A stretch of DNA of 36,854 nucleotides, taken from assembly GCF_018310695.1 (NCBI RefSeq), contig NZ_JAGXCY010000040.1:1-36854 (forward strand), read 5' to 3'. Below the pieces are notes generated by a model. It was not told the DNA's origin and made no database searches. It worked only from the letters and a program-made list of their open reading frames with translations. Of the stretch, positions 19,914-28,671 are shown in pieces (positions within the stretch are counted from its first letter, which is position 1; every line of letters starts with the position of its first letter). Origin of the DNA: Paenibacillus sp. Marseille-Q4541 (lineage in GTDB: Bacteria > Bacillota > Bacilli > Paenibacillales > Paenibacillaceae). Both the position numbers and the translations under genes were made by a program.

Positions 19914-20879
19914 ATGCCAACTCAAGTACAAGGTTATAACGCAACAACAGGTGTTAATGCACTCACAGCTGAACAACACACTTACTATCAAGATGCAATG
20001 CTCGACCGTCTTACTCCAATGCTGACATGGACGAAGTTTGGTGAGAAGAAGAACATACCTAAACGTAAGGGTGCTACAACAAACTTCCGCCGCCTGAACT
20101 CTTTGGCTGTATCCAAAACAGCATTGACTGAGGGTGTTACACCAGATGGCGTAAACCTTGATATCACGTCCGTTAACGCAACGGTAAAAGAATACGGTAA
20201 CTGGACAAAGATTTCTGAGTTCCTTAATCTGACTGGCTTTGACCCTGTGATGACAGAAGTGTCTGAGCTATTGGGTGAAAATGCCGGGGAATCAATGGAT
20301 GAAATCACCCGTGATATGGTGGCTGCTGGTACAAACGTGCTTTATGCCAACAACAAAACAGCTCGTAACACGATTGGTGCAGCTGACAAGATTACGGCGG
20401 CAGATATCATTAAGGCTCGCCGTGCTTTGAAACGTGCAAAGGTTAAACCTTTAAACCTACCTGATGGTGCTGGTAGAGGATACATTGCATTCATCCATGT
20501 TGACGTAGCTGCTGACTTGATGCAGACAGATGACTGGAAAAAAGCCAACAATGAGAACAACACAAAGAACTTTATGGATGGTGTTCTCGGTAAAATGTAT
20601 GGTATCTGGTTTGTTGAGGTAGACAACGGCGTAATCTTCCCAGGAGCTGGTGCAACTTCGGCTGATGTGTACGGAACAATCTTCCTTGGTAAAGGCGGCT
20701 ATGGTATCCCTGATATCGATGGTAGTTCTAAACCTGATATCATTGTTCACCCTGCTGGTTCTGCCGGTGGTGCGGATCCGCTCAATCAATTCAACACAGT
20801 AGCTTGGAAATGTGCTTTCACAGTAGTTCGTTTACAGGAACTTGCTATTCTCCGTTATGAGTCTGGCGCATCAGTATAA
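19914..20879 (+). CDS. Major capsid protein (N4-gp56 type)
   Basis: The 321-residue protein begins MPTQVQGYNATTGVNALTAE, has FGEKKNIPKRKGATTNFRRL, TALTEGVTPDG and VKEYGNWTKISEFLNLTGFD, GRGYIAFIHVDVAADLM and WFVEVDNGVI. These match the N4-gp56 coat family (HK97 fold). It forms the icosahedral shell. AAGGAG precedes the ATG. It follows scaffold and is closed by a terminator with a TACG loop, perhaps to keep coat mRNA abundant or stable. Confidence 0.88.
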   Translation: MPTQVQGYNATTGVNALTAEQHTYYQDAMLDRLTPMLTWTKFGEKKNIPKRKGATTNFRRLNSLAVSKTALTEGVTPDGVNLDITSVNATVKEYGNWTKISEFLNLTGFDPVMTEVSELLGENAGESMDEITRDMVAAGTNVLYANNKTARNTIGAADKITAADIIKARRALKRAKVKPLNLPDGAGRGYIAFIHVDVAADLMQTDDWKKANNENNTKNFMDGVLGKMYGIWFVEVDNGVIFPGAGATSADVYGTIFLGKGGYGIPDIDGSSKPDIIVHPAGSAGGADPLNQFNTVAWKCAFTVVRLQELAILRYESGASV

Positions 20880-20893
20880 AAAATTGAACTAAG

Positions 20894-20913
20894 GGAGCCT
20901 ACGGGCTCCTTTT
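20894..20913 (+). terminator. TACG-loop terminator after capsid gene
   Basis: GGAGCC (20894-20899), loop TACG, GGCTCC (20904-20909), then TTTT. UNCG-type loops are very stable. Probably partial, since essential genes follow. Confidence 0.65.
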
Positions 20914-20932
20914 AACTTTAGGAGGAAATGAA

Positions 20933-21280
20933 ATGGGTAAAGCAACAGGAAACCAAGAAGAATTAGAACTGGAAGTAAAAGAAGAGGTAACGAACGAAGA
21001 AAAACAACTTGAAAGACAGGCGCAAATGGCTGAAAAGAATGCAAAACAGCAATTGGATGCAATGAAAAAGGTTGAGATTACGATCCCGGACGATCCTTTA
21101 AACCCTAACGACTCAGTTGTTCCAGTCGGTTACAACGGTATTTTCTATACGATCCCACGCGGCGTACCCACAATGGTGCCTGAAGCTATCGCAGATATCT
21201 GGCGCGATTCTTACAATCGTACTCGTGTTGCAAATCAACGTATCGAAGACAGCACAAGAAAAGAAGTCAAGATCATGTGA
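20933..21280 (+). CDS. Small head protein of unknown role (115 aa)
   Basis: The N-terminal half is a charged coiled coil (LELEVKEEVTNEEKQLERQA). The C-terminal half (VPVGYNGIFYTIPRGVPTMV, PEAIADIWRDSYNRT) is a small beta plus helix motif seen downstream of N4-gp56-type coats in podovirus-like modules. AGGAGG precedes the ATG. It may decorate the capsid or contact the portal; not certain. Confidence 0.6.
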   Translation: MGKATGNQEELELEVKEEVTNEEKQLERQAQMAEKNAKQQLDAMKKVEITIPDDPLNPNDSVVPVGYNGIFYTIPRGVPTMVPEAIADIWRDSYNRTRVANQRIEDSTRKEVKIM

Positions 21281-21281
21281 C

Positions 21282-21308
21282 AAGGCCCTACGGGGCTTTT
21301 TCGCTTTT
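21282..21308 (+). terminator. TACG-loop terminator before the connector gene
   Basis: AAGGCCC (21282-21288), loop TACG and GGGCTTT (21293-21299), followed by T-rich TTCGCTTTT. Same loop as the terminator after coat. Confidence 0.6.
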
Positions 21309-21322
21309 AAAGGAGTGAGACG

Positions 21323-21907
21323 ATGACATTACAAGAGATACTAGACGAGATTACCGAGAAATACCCTCATGGCTTGTCCAATGACAGTGTGATCCGCAAG
21401 ATCAATCAGATCCAAAATGAGTTGTTCCGTACCACGTTCCGTGTAAATACCATGACTCAATACGACATACTATCAAATGTGTTTGCCTACCCTCTGCCAT
21501 GCAATAGAACAAATGTCATTGATGTGGTGGTAAACGATCAAGAATATCGTTACTACGATGTGAAGCAGACAGCAACCGTTCCGTTCTATTACTTTACAGA
21601 GAAGAATGATTTAGGTATCTACCCAACCCCGACAAAGGATAGTTCAGGTGGGATGATCATCTTTCATAATAGAGAACCACGTAAGCTACACATTAATATG
21701 CTCGGCGCTGAACCTGATCTTGACCGAGACTTCCACATGCTACTGGTGTATGGAGGACTTACGCAAATCGCAGAAAACTTTCAGGATGTAGCGATGGTGA
21801 ACAACTACACGTCTAAGTACAATGGTCTCTTACAAGAGTTCAACAAAACTAATGATGAAAGACCGGATTACCCTGTTATTGCAGATGTCATGGGAGGTCT
21901 ATTATGA
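21323..21907 (+). CDS. Head-to-tail adaptor (gp4-like candidate)
   Basis: The 194-residue protein is helical at the N-terminus (MTLQEILDEITEKYPHGLSN, IRKINQIQNELFRTTF) with a beta-rich middle (IDVVVNDQEYRYYDVK) and helical end (AENFQDVAMVNNYTSKYNGL). This layout matches the P22 gp4-type or gp6-like ring proteins that attach to portal before tail. AAGGAG precedes the ATG. The stop overlaps the next ATG (ATGA). Assignment by position and shape. Confidence 0.6.
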   Translation: MTLQEILDEITEKYPHGLSNDSVIRKINQIQNELFRTTFRVNTMTQYDILSNVFAYPLPCNRTNVIDVVVNDQEYRYYDVKQTATVPFYYFTEKNDLGIYPTPTKDSSGGMIIFHNREPRKLHINMLGAEPDLDRDFHMLLVYGGLTQIAENFQDVAMVNNYTSKYNGLLQEFNKTNDERPDYPVIADVMGGLL

Positions 21908-23331
21908 GTCAAGCCACACAACTTATTGCGTCTCAGTATAGGGATGCGGAATTGACAAGACGTTTATGGAGCGGTGTACGAATCAACGTAAAAACATTTG
22001 GAGCACAAGGTGATGGAGTCACTGACGATGCGCTAGCCTTTGAATTAGCTGTTGAAGCATTACCAGAAGTTGGTGGAGTGCTTGAATTCCCACCAGGGCG
22101 GTATTATTCTAGCCGGGCTATTTTTATCGAAAATAAAGACGTGACTATTGTGGGAGCGGGCGTACAACAAACACTGCTGTTTTTCCCTGATTCTGACGGA
22201 ATTATATACAGTACGACAAATCTATTCAGTGATGGCTTTATGTGCTTTGATTTAAGTTTAGTTAGCGTTGCTAACGACAAGTACACCGGGATACGCGTTG
22301 CTTATCCTTCGAATATGGGTAGTGCTTGGGTTAATACTATTATCGAAAGGGTAGTATGCACCGGATCAAGCGGGATAGCTCAATACACTGATGGATCAAA
22401 TAATAACCAAGTGGGTGAAAACAACTGGAAAGTTGGAATCTACCTTGAAAATTCTTCAGTATCTTTTGTATCCAAATGTGTTACACGAGCAGCAGCTCCA
22501 AATGGTGGCATTGGTGTCTGGATCGCTGGATGGACCGTAGATGTATTGGTTCAAGATTGTAGATTCTACGGAAGTGGCATTGGTGTCAATAAATCTGATA
22601 AGGGTGAAGGCTTGATCGTAGAACAGTGTATATTTGTAAACGTGGAGCGAGGTGTTGTAGTTAATGAGGGTGCCACTCAACAACAAGGGGTCTGGGTGTC
22701 GGTTCAGAACAGTCATATCAATTATTCACACCAAGGTATAGCGATCATAAAACAACCTCAGGTTTTCATTGATAATTGTTTGATATATAAACAGGGACCG
22801 GACAGCGGAGGTTTTGATATTCTCCTTTCCGAATGTGATAGATCTCGCATCACAAACAGCTCTTTGATAGTCAGACAGGGTTCGGGGTATTCCAATGGTG
22901 TAGTGCTTCAAAACAGCGACACTGTTATCTTGGGTGGAAATATCATTCAGGAGAGGGAAGTAGGGGTGTGGGTTCAAGAAAATTGTAATGGAATTATCAT
23001 TCGATCTGATAATGTAATCAGCGATAACCAAACAAACATATTGAATTCAAGTCCTGAAGGTGTATATCTTGAACCAAGACAGTGTACTTTTCAAAAAGTT
23101 GAAGCTTTAAACGACGGACAAACTCAGATCACAATTCCTATCCCAGCTAACACCTTTTTATCTGTACCGAAATTTGGCAACGTTATTAGCTCGTCATCAA
23201 ACCAATGGATTCATGGGTACTACGATTACGAAGGAAGCACTTCGACAATTGCAAAGTTTAATATCAAACGTAATGATGGTGCTACTATTGGAACAGAAAT
23301 CGTTCGCTTTAGCATCACGTTAACGGAATAG
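21904..23331 (+). CDS. Tailspike with pectate-lyase-like beta helix
   Basis: The 475-residue protein shows the Pectate_lyase_3 start RINVKTFGAQGDGVTDDALA at about 26-45, then a right-handed parallel beta helix (VLEFPPGRYYSSRAIFIENK, VTIVGAGVQQTLLFF and many short repeats) and a beta C-terminal domain (about 400-475). Such tailspikes bind and often cleave host surface polysaccharide. It overlaps the adaptor stop by 4 bases. Catalytic residues are not predictable by eye. It is one of two carbohydrate-directed proteins with the SGNH enzyme. Confidence 0.8.
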   Translation: MSQATQLIASQYRDAELTRRLWSGVRINVKTFGAQGDGVTDDALAFELAVEALPEVGGVLEFPPGRYYSSRAIFIENKDVTIVGAGVQQTLLFFPDSDGIIYSTTNLFSDGFMCFDLSLVSVANDKYTGIRVAYPSNMGSAWVNTIIERVVCTGSSGIAQYTDGSNNNQVGENNWKVGIYLENSSVSFVSKCVTRAAAPNGGIGVWIAGWTVDVLVQDCRFYGSGIGVNKSDKGEGLIVEQCIFVNVERGVVVNEGATQQQGVWVSVQNSHINYSHQGIAIIKQPQVFIDNCLIYKQGPDSGGFDILLSECDRSRITNSSLIVRQGSGYSNGVVLQNSDTVILGGNIIQEREVGVWVQENCNGIIIRSDNVISDNQTNILNSSPEGVYLEPRQCTFQKVEALNDGQTQITIPIPANTFLSVPKFGNVISSSSNQWIHGYYDYEGSTSTIAKFNIKRNDGATIGTEIVRFSITLTE

Positions 23332-23341
23332 GTGGGAGCTT

Positions 23342-24733
23342 ATGCAGCAATGGCCTAATTCACCTCAAAAAACGAAGCAAGTCACTAATACTTTCTCCGA
23401 TGGCATAAATCAATCTGTAGAGTCCATAGAGATCAAGGACAGTCAACTGACTGCCGCGGTCAACGTGGATTCTTTTTTATATCCCACATTACAGGTGGCT
23501 GATGGACACACTATATTAAGCCAACACACTGGCTATATCAATCGTCTGTTTAAGTTTCTAGGTGTTTGGTACTGTGGTAACGGTAAAGGGCTGTATAAGC
23601 TAACAGGTTCGTCTTGGGTAGCTGTTTATGAGTATAGTAGCGCTGATAATAACCGGTTGTGGGATGCTGCTATGTTCTTTGACGGCAGTAAGCTCTACTT
23701 CCTAGATGGTTCACTACAGTTGAGACAGTATGACGGTTCATCTCTTACAACCATGTCGAGCGCTCCAGCGAACAGTAAGTACATGACAACACACGCCAAT
23801 CGTTTTTACTTGGCAAATTCGAGTGATAACTTGCTTTCATACTCGGGATTACGTGATGCAGCAGACTGGACCAGCACTGATAAATACACAGGCACAGGGA
23901 AAATCACAGTAGAGACACCGGATGGAGAGAAACCTACTGGACTGGTGGCATATTCAAATCACGTCCTGCTGTTCAAGAAATACAGCATGCATAAGTTGTT
24001 TGGTGAGGATTCTACTAACTTCAACATGACACAGCCTTATGGTGTTGGTTGTATCTCTGACCGCTCTATTGTCGCTACACGAGATTCGTTATTCTGGCTC
24101 GGTCCCGATGGCTTCTATGACTATATGGGAGGCTCGGCACCGACCAAGATTAGCGATCCAATCCGGAATTACATTGAACAAATTAACATGGCATACGCCC
24201 ATCATTGTGTCGCTGGCACGGATGGGCGTTTTGTTTATCTGTCACTTGTTACTGGATCCGCAACTATACCAAATGTGACGCTCAAATACGATCTGCAGAA
24301 GCACTCCTGGTGGCCGATGTCGTTTGTGGCAACGTCCTTTTACCTAGATGGGCAGACGCTATACTTTGGAACAGCTGACGGTAAGATCATGAAGGCAGGC
24401 GGATCAACGTATAACGGCACAGCAATTAACTGGTCCATCGAAACCAAGCCATTCAGCGAAGGCGATGAGACTGTCCATAAGGCGCTCCATAGACTTTGGA
24501 TCATAGCGGATATCGAAGTTGGTTCCTCTCTAAACGTGGCATATGCAGGCGGTACAGAGGGCGTGGCGTGGACAACAGCCAGCACCATGAACAATGGTAC
24601 AGGTCAGATACAGAGTATCAAGATTCCGGTAATCGTCCGGACGCCTGAGACATGGTACCGACTTAAGTTGTGGGGTACAGGTAAGGTAAAGATACACCGG
24701 ATTATCCGCGAGGTAACAAGGAGGGGCGCTTAA
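23342..24733 (+). CDS. Propeller-like tail protein (gp10-like candidate)
   Basis: The 463-residue protein consists of repeated WD/YVTN-like blades: YCGNGKGLYKLTGSSWVAVY, MFFDGSKLYFLDGSLQLRQY, FWLGPDGFYDYMGG, TLYFGTADGKIMKAGG, and a beta C-terminus. Podovirus tail hub or DNA-stabilisation proteins (P22 gp10 type) have this repeat form and lie near the adaptor. GGTGGGAG precedes the ATG. The stop overlaps the next ATG (TAATG). The role as tail plug or hub is an inference. Confidence 0.5.
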   Translation: MQQWPNSPQKTKQVTNTFSDGINQSVESIEIKDSQLTAAVNVDSFLYPTLQVADGHTILSQHTGYINRLFKFLGVWYCGNGKGLYKLTGSSWVAVYEYSSADNNRLWDAAMFFDGSKLYFLDGSLQLRQYDGSSLTTMSSAPANSKYMTTHANRFYLANSSDNLLSYSGLRDAADWTSTDKYTGTGKITVETPDGEKPTGLVAYSNHVLLFKKYSMHKLFGEDSTNFNMTQPYGVGCISDRSIVATRDSLFWLGPDGFYDYMGGSAPTKISDPIRNYIEQINMAYAHHCVAGTDGRFVYLSLVTGSATIPNVTLKYDLQKHSWWPMSFVATSFYLDGQTLYFGTADGKIMKAGGSTYNGTAINWSIETKPFSEGDETVHKALHRLWIIADIEVGSSLNVAYAGGTEGVAWTTASTMNNGTGQIQSIKIPVIVRTPETWYRLKLWGTGKVKIHRIIREVTRRGA

Positions 24734-25542
24734 TGGCAAACGTAGAGTTACCGCAGATTGGGATTAACAATACGCAAATAGATGAAGCAGGAATGGACGG
24801 GCTTAAGCAACATGTGAAGTCGCTCCTCAATGTCACTGTAATGTTGACGGAGGAATTATCCTATCTGCTTAATAACCTTGATACGCGTAATGTAAATGAG
24901 CTGAATGCAGATATCATCAATGCTGGAACTATCAATGCCGGGCTAGTTAAGATATTGAGCGAATTGGAGAACGGTGGATACATCCAAATAGATGGTACTG
25001 GGATGCATGTTAATGACGGGACCAGAGATACAATGACGATCGGTTTGGATGGAAAACCGAAGATGACGGGTGCTTATATCGAATCGGCAAAAGGATATCC
25101 GAAAGTGGTTATGGATCCTGATACTGAGCTATTAGGTGCTTATCAAAGTCCGAGTAGTGTTATCTCGATGTATACACCATTAGATAGTGTTTCTCCTGTT
25201 ATACGTTTAAGTCACAGCGGTAAGAATTCTTATGTCTTTCATGATACAGGGGAATCATATGTAACCATTTCTAGTAATGATGTTGGCATCAATCTATCAA
25301 CGCAATCATTTATAGAGTTATTTGGTGATCCTGTTAAGTTTTTTTCTTGGAATGCGCTTAGAAACAACAGTACAGGACGTTCATTACAACAGGATTTAAA
25401 TAATAAAGCTAACTCCGGCGCCTCAACAGGTTCATCAGGTGGTCATAACCACGGAATACCTGACGGGACTCAATTAATGACAGCTGGCGGAGGTACAATA
25501 ACGTGGCAATCAGCTCCACAACATTCCCATCCACAAAGTTAG
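24733..25542 (+). CDS. Tail fibre-like protein with HxH end
   Basis: The 269-residue protein has an N-terminal helix (LLNVTVMLTEELSYLLNNLD) and a triple-strand linker (VNELNADIINAGTINAGLVK), both common in Firmicute receptor-binding proteins, then a beta middle (DGTGMHVNDGTRDTMTIG) and a glycine-rich tip with HNHG and HSHP. HxH repeats at trimeric fibre ends bind iron in T4-type long fibres. It would recognise the host. Start overlaps the previous stop. Confidence 0.6.
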   Translation: MANVELPQIGINNTQIDEAGMDGLKQHVKSLLNVTVMLTEELSYLLNNLDTRNVNELNADIINAGTINAGLVKILSELENGGYIQIDGTGMHVNDGTRDTMTIGLDGKPKMTGAYIESAKGYPKVVMDPDTELLGAYQSPSSVISMYTPLDSVSPVIRLSHSGKNSYVFHDTGESYVTISSNDVGINLSTQSFIELFGDPVKFFSWNALRNNSTGRSLQQDLNNKANSGASTGSSGGHNHGIPDGTQLMTAGGGTITWQSAPQHSHPQS

Positions 25543-25579
25543 ATGTTATACTTATGGCAAAATCTAACAGGGGTGTTTA

Positions 25580-26215
25580 ATGATGAAAAAGATGGTGGCT
25601 GCTTTTATAGCCGGTGCTTTAATGATGGTATCGGTACAGGCGTTTGGATCAGGAGTAAATCTGATTGGTAAAAAGATTGATGGTCAAGCAGACCTCAAAA
25701 TAGACGGTAAAGTTGTAGGACAAACTATTATTGTGCAAGGGAAAAGTTATGCCCCAGTGCGCGAAATCGCTGATGGAGTGGGTGGAACAGCAAAATACAA
25801 TAAGTCAGGAGGAGCTGTAGAAATGTCTCTCCCTACACAAACTGAAACAGGTCAGGGTTCGGAAGGGTCTGGTTCAACAAATGGTACCGATCTTTCCGCA
25901 AAAGCTGCTCATGAACAGAAGATTTTAGACAAAAAAACTGAAATAGATAATAAAAAAATGTCCATTGAAAATCAAGGGAAACATATAAAAGATATAAAAT
26001 CTGAATTAGAAAACCAAAAAATTATGTTAGAAGAATACAGAGTCAAGGCAGAAAAGTCACAAGGCTCTATATCTTCTGCACAAACTATATACGAAGTTAC
26101 TAAGAAGACAGTAGCAGATACGGAAACACGCCTCTCTGAAGCAGAGAAAGAATTATTGGTAATGCAGCAACAATTAACTGATCTCCAAACACAACTTGCA
26201 ACACTCGAAGGTTAA
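25580..26215 (+). CDS. Secreted protein with stalk domain and coiled coil
   Basis: The 211-residue protein begins with a signal peptide (MMKKMVAAFIAGALMMVSVQ, cut near AFG). A copper amine oxidase N-terminal-like 'stalk' domain follows (IDGQADLKIDGKVVG, GKSYAPVREIADGVGGTAKY), then a Ser/Gly-rich linker and a long coiled coil (ILDKKTEIDNKKMSIENQGK). Stalk domains are frequent in secreted Paenibacillus proteins. Sec-exported proteins are unexpected in a tail gene cluster. It may act in the envelope (lysis, exclusion) or be host-derived. Start 25580 or ATG 25583, after GGGG. Confidence 0.7.
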   Translation: MMKKMVAAFIAGALMMVSVQAFGSGVNLIGKKIDGQADLKIDGKVVGQTIIVQGKSYAPVREIADGVGGTAKYNKSGGAVEMSLPTQTETGQGSEGSGSTNGTDLSAKAAHEQKILDKKTEIDNKKMSIENQGKHIKDIKSELENQKIMLEEYRVKAEKSQGSISSAQTIYEVTKKTVADTETRLSEAEKELLVMQQQLTDLQTQLATLEG

Positions 26216-26267
26216 CCAACCCAACATTGGATCGGTTCTGAAAACGGAAATCTCCGTTATCAAACTC

Positions 26268-26295
26268 AAGGGACTCTCATATGAGGGTCCTTTTT
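26268..26295 (+). terminator. Terminator before the Gln-rich virion gene
   Basis: AAGGGACTCTC (26268-26278), loop ATAT, GAGGGTCCTTT (26283-26293), then TTTTT. It ends the stalk-protein transcript. A smaller AACGGA/TCCGTT stem lies about 15 bases upstream. Confidence 0.65.
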
Positions 26296-26316
26296 CTATT
26301 GCAAAGGAGTGAAACC

Positions 26317-28044
26317 ATGGCAAACAGTCCATTTAACACAGCAGCATTAGCCGAAGCCCTACGCAAGAAGCGACAAGGCTTAACAACCACAGGCACGACA
26401 ACGCCAGTTGCAACAGCAACAACAGTAGCAGCTACACCCAAGCCAGCAGTAGCCAAGCCGACAGTGACAAATACTGCGTCACCATTGGGTAACGGTGGTA
26501 CAAGCTATTCTGTTGCGGACCTTGCTGCTAGACGTAATATGCAGGCGAATCAATCACAGATCAAGAGTGATCCATCGTATGTTCAAAGCGAGACACAGAG
26601 GGCGTTACAGGTCATTCAGGAGCGTCAAGCAAAGGGAATGGATACATCACAACAGCAAAAGTATCTGACCACTAACCTAGGCTATAAAGGAGCTACTACG
26701 GGTCCGGCCGCTACTGGTACTACTTCACCAGTAACCAATGTTCAAAAGGGTCAGTCGCTCATGGACCAAATTACTCAACTATCACAGCGACAAAGTAAGG
26801 AGTTCTCTTACGATCCAAACGCTGACCCGGCATATCAAGCAGCACTTAAGAGGGCGCAGGCAAACATTCAAAGTGGTAATGCTGCCGCTCAGGCAGAAAT
26901 GAATCGCCGTGGTATTCTGAACAGCACAATAACCAGTGACCGTATGGGTGAGATTTCTTCCCAAGAGATGGGCCGTGTTGAAACGGACGTCCTTCCATCG
27001 CTTATGCAACAAGCTTATCAGCAGTATGTGAACCAGCAGCAATATGATCAACAGCAAATCGCCAACCTTGCTAACTCTGCTCAGATGTATTTGTCTGAGG
27101 ATCAACGAGGAATTGATAATGATTTTGCTACAGCCGACCGCACAGGCTATATGTCTATGCCAGCCGAAGCGCAGTCAGCTATCAATTCAATCTTGTCTCT
27201 TAAACAGCAGGCTGAGACGAAAGGGATATCAGCAGCAGACAAAGCAAAACTTAGCGCACAGGCAGACGGTTACCGGGCACAGCTTCTAGCAATGGGTATA
27301 GATCCAAGTGCTTACGCTTCAAGTGTAAGCTCGAAGAATATTTCCCCGACTCAAGGAGCGCGTACACTCGCAGGACAGCAACTTGATCTAGCAAACAAAC
27401 AAGCTAACCTTGACTCTGCACTCCAGTATTCTAATTTGACTGGTCGCCTTATGACACCACAGTCCGACTGGAGCGGATACGCAAGACAAGCAGCTAATGG
27501 AAATGCACCTCTGACCATGGCAGGACAGCAACAACAGTTTGACCAAGGACAGCAGGCATGGAATAACAATTTTGCTCTGGAACAATACGCATATCAGAAG
27601 GCTCGTGATGCCATTACTGATACACAATGGAAAGCACAGTTTGACGAGAATGTTAGACAATACGGCCTTGACTACGGGTTAGCTAAACTCCGTGAAGATA
27701 ATCAAGTGGCTTATCAAAATGCTACATTAGCGCTTAGTGAAGACGATAACCTTCGTCAATGGACAACGCTAGACTTTGATATGAGTCAAGCAAATGGAGG
27801 TACAGCACCTGAATACAACGGAATGAATGCAAATCAAGTCCTCAGTGCTATGCAGAGTCAGTTTGCGGATCCAGAATCCAAGAAGATCCCGACTGATTCA
27901 GCGACTAAGGAAAAGATCTATCAGCAAGTGGCATCTTACGGGTTACCAGTTGGCTCAGATGATCAGGTAATGCTTTCACTTGGTCTTACCACAAAAGATA
28001 TTCAAACCTTCGATAAAAAGTATGGTACCAACACGGGAAAGTAG
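26317..28044 (+). CDS. Gln/Ala-rich virion (ejection) protein, frameshift donor
   Basis: The 575-residue protein has a Thr/Ala/Pro-rich start (about 25-65), then mostly helical Gln-, Ala- and Asn-rich sequence (MQQAYQQYVNQQQYDQQQIA) with no signal peptide. That fits an internal virion or ejection protein of a podovirus; no family recognised. ATG 26317 follows AAAGGAG; an upstream in-frame ATG lies within the terminator. The last codons are GGA AAG TAG; G-GGA-AAG is a canonical -1 slippery site, and the overlapping -1 frame encodes a lysozyme domain, so a minority product of 781 residues is likely. Confidence 0.8.
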   Translation: MANSPFNTAALAEALRKKRQGLTTTGTTTPVATATTVAATPKPAVAKPTVTNTASPLGNGGTSYSVADLAARRNMQANQSQIKSDPSYVQSETQRALQVIQERQAKGMDTSQQQKYLTTNLGYKGATTGPAATGTTSPVTNVQKGQSLMDQITQLSQRQSKEFSYDPNADPAYQAALKRAQANIQSGNAAAQAEMNRRGILNSTITSDRMGEISSQEMGRVETDVLPSLMQQAYQQYVNQQQYDQQQIANLANSAQMYLSEDQRGIDNDFATADRTGYMSMPAEAQSAINSILSLKQQAETKGISAADKAKLSAQADGYRAQLLAMGIDPSAYASSVSSKNISPTQGARTLAGQQLDLANKQANLDSALQYSNLTGRLMTPQSDWSGYARQAANGNAPLTMAGQQQQFDQGQQAWNNNFALEQYAYQKARDAITDTQWKAQFDENVRQYGLDYGLAKLREDNQVAYQNATLALSEDDNLRQWTTLDFDMSQANGGTAPEYNGMNANQVLSAMQSQFADPESKKIPTDSATKEKIYQQVASYGLPVGSDDQVMLSLGLTTKDIQTFDKKYGTNTGK

Positions 28045-28069
28045 GAGGCCTCACATCTGCCAGTGGGGC
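28035..28069 (+). promoter_or_regulatory. Putative programmed -1 ribosomal frameshift signal
   Basis: Heptamer G-GGA-AAG (28035-28041) is in frame with the 26317 gene and directly precedes its TAG. After a 6-nt spacer a 7-bp hairpin follows: GCCTCAC (28048-28054) with GTGGGGC (28063-28069), one T-G wobble, 8-nt loop. A second small hairpin GGAT/ATCC lies at 28074-28085. Heptamer, spacer and stem fit known -1 frameshift sites. Slippage enters the lysozyme frame. Confidence 0.75.
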
Positions 28070-28661
28070 GTTAGGATCTCTATCCAGACAGTATGAATCT
28101 AGCGGTAATGCCGGGACAATCGCAAGAACATCTGGTGATATTGGCGGAGCCAGTTATGGTTTATATCAACTTGCTACGAATATGGGTACACCTAAGAAGT
28201 TTGTGGAGTATCTGAAAAAAGTTGATTCTTCGGCATACAGGGCATTGTCAGGTAAAACACCGGGCAGTGCTTCTTTTGATGCTGCTTGGAAACAGCTGGC
28301 TAGTAGCAATAAAAACTTCGGTCAATACCAACATAACTTTATACAACAACAATATTACGAGCCAGCAGTTAAATCAGTGATGAAAAATAATGGTATTGAT
28401 ATATCGAGAAGATCCCAAGCCGTACAAGATGCGATATGGTCCACGGCAGTACAGCATGGGTCAGGTAGCGTGAGCAAAATTGTTAAGGCAGCAGGGATCA
28501 GCCCAATGATGAGTGACGCTGAGATCCTGAAACGGATCTATGCAGAGCGCGGAGCAAATAACGGTCAGAAGTATTTCTCTAAATCGAGCAGTAAGGTCCG
28601 TGCCAGCGTGGTGAACCGATTTAAGAATGAGCTAAGTGATGCATTAAAAATGCTTGGATAG
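28041..28661 (+). CDS. Lysozyme/transglycosylase-like domain reached by -1 frameshift
   Basis: The -1 frame opens after a stop at 28014-28016 and reads VGGLTSASGALGSLSRQYES, SGNAGTIARTSGDIGGASYG, LYQLATNMGTPK and so on to TAG 28661, 206 residues after slippage. ES plus GGASYGLYQ matches the Glu and YQ motifs of SLT/goose-lysozyme-like folds; the Glu is residue 19 of this frame (28095-28097). The only ATG (28182) lies after both motifs, and no ATG, GTG or TTG lies before it. So translation most likely comes from the upstream gene, giving a virion protein with a C-terminal murein hydrolase, as T7 gp16 carries one for DNA injection. Independent initiation at 28182 would give an inactive 159-residue fragment. 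Confidence 0.75.
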   Translation, partial: VGGLTSASGALGSLSRQYESSGNAGTIARTSGDIGGASYGLYQLATNMGTPKKFVEYLKKVDSSAYRALSGKTPGSASFDAAWKQLASSNKNFGQYQHNFIQQQYYEPAVKSVMKNNGIDISRRSQAVQDAIWSTAVQHGSGSVSKIVKAAGISPMMSDAEILKRIYAERGANNGQKYFSKSSSKVRASVVNRFKNELSDALKMLG

Positions 28662-28671
28662 GAGGAGTGAC

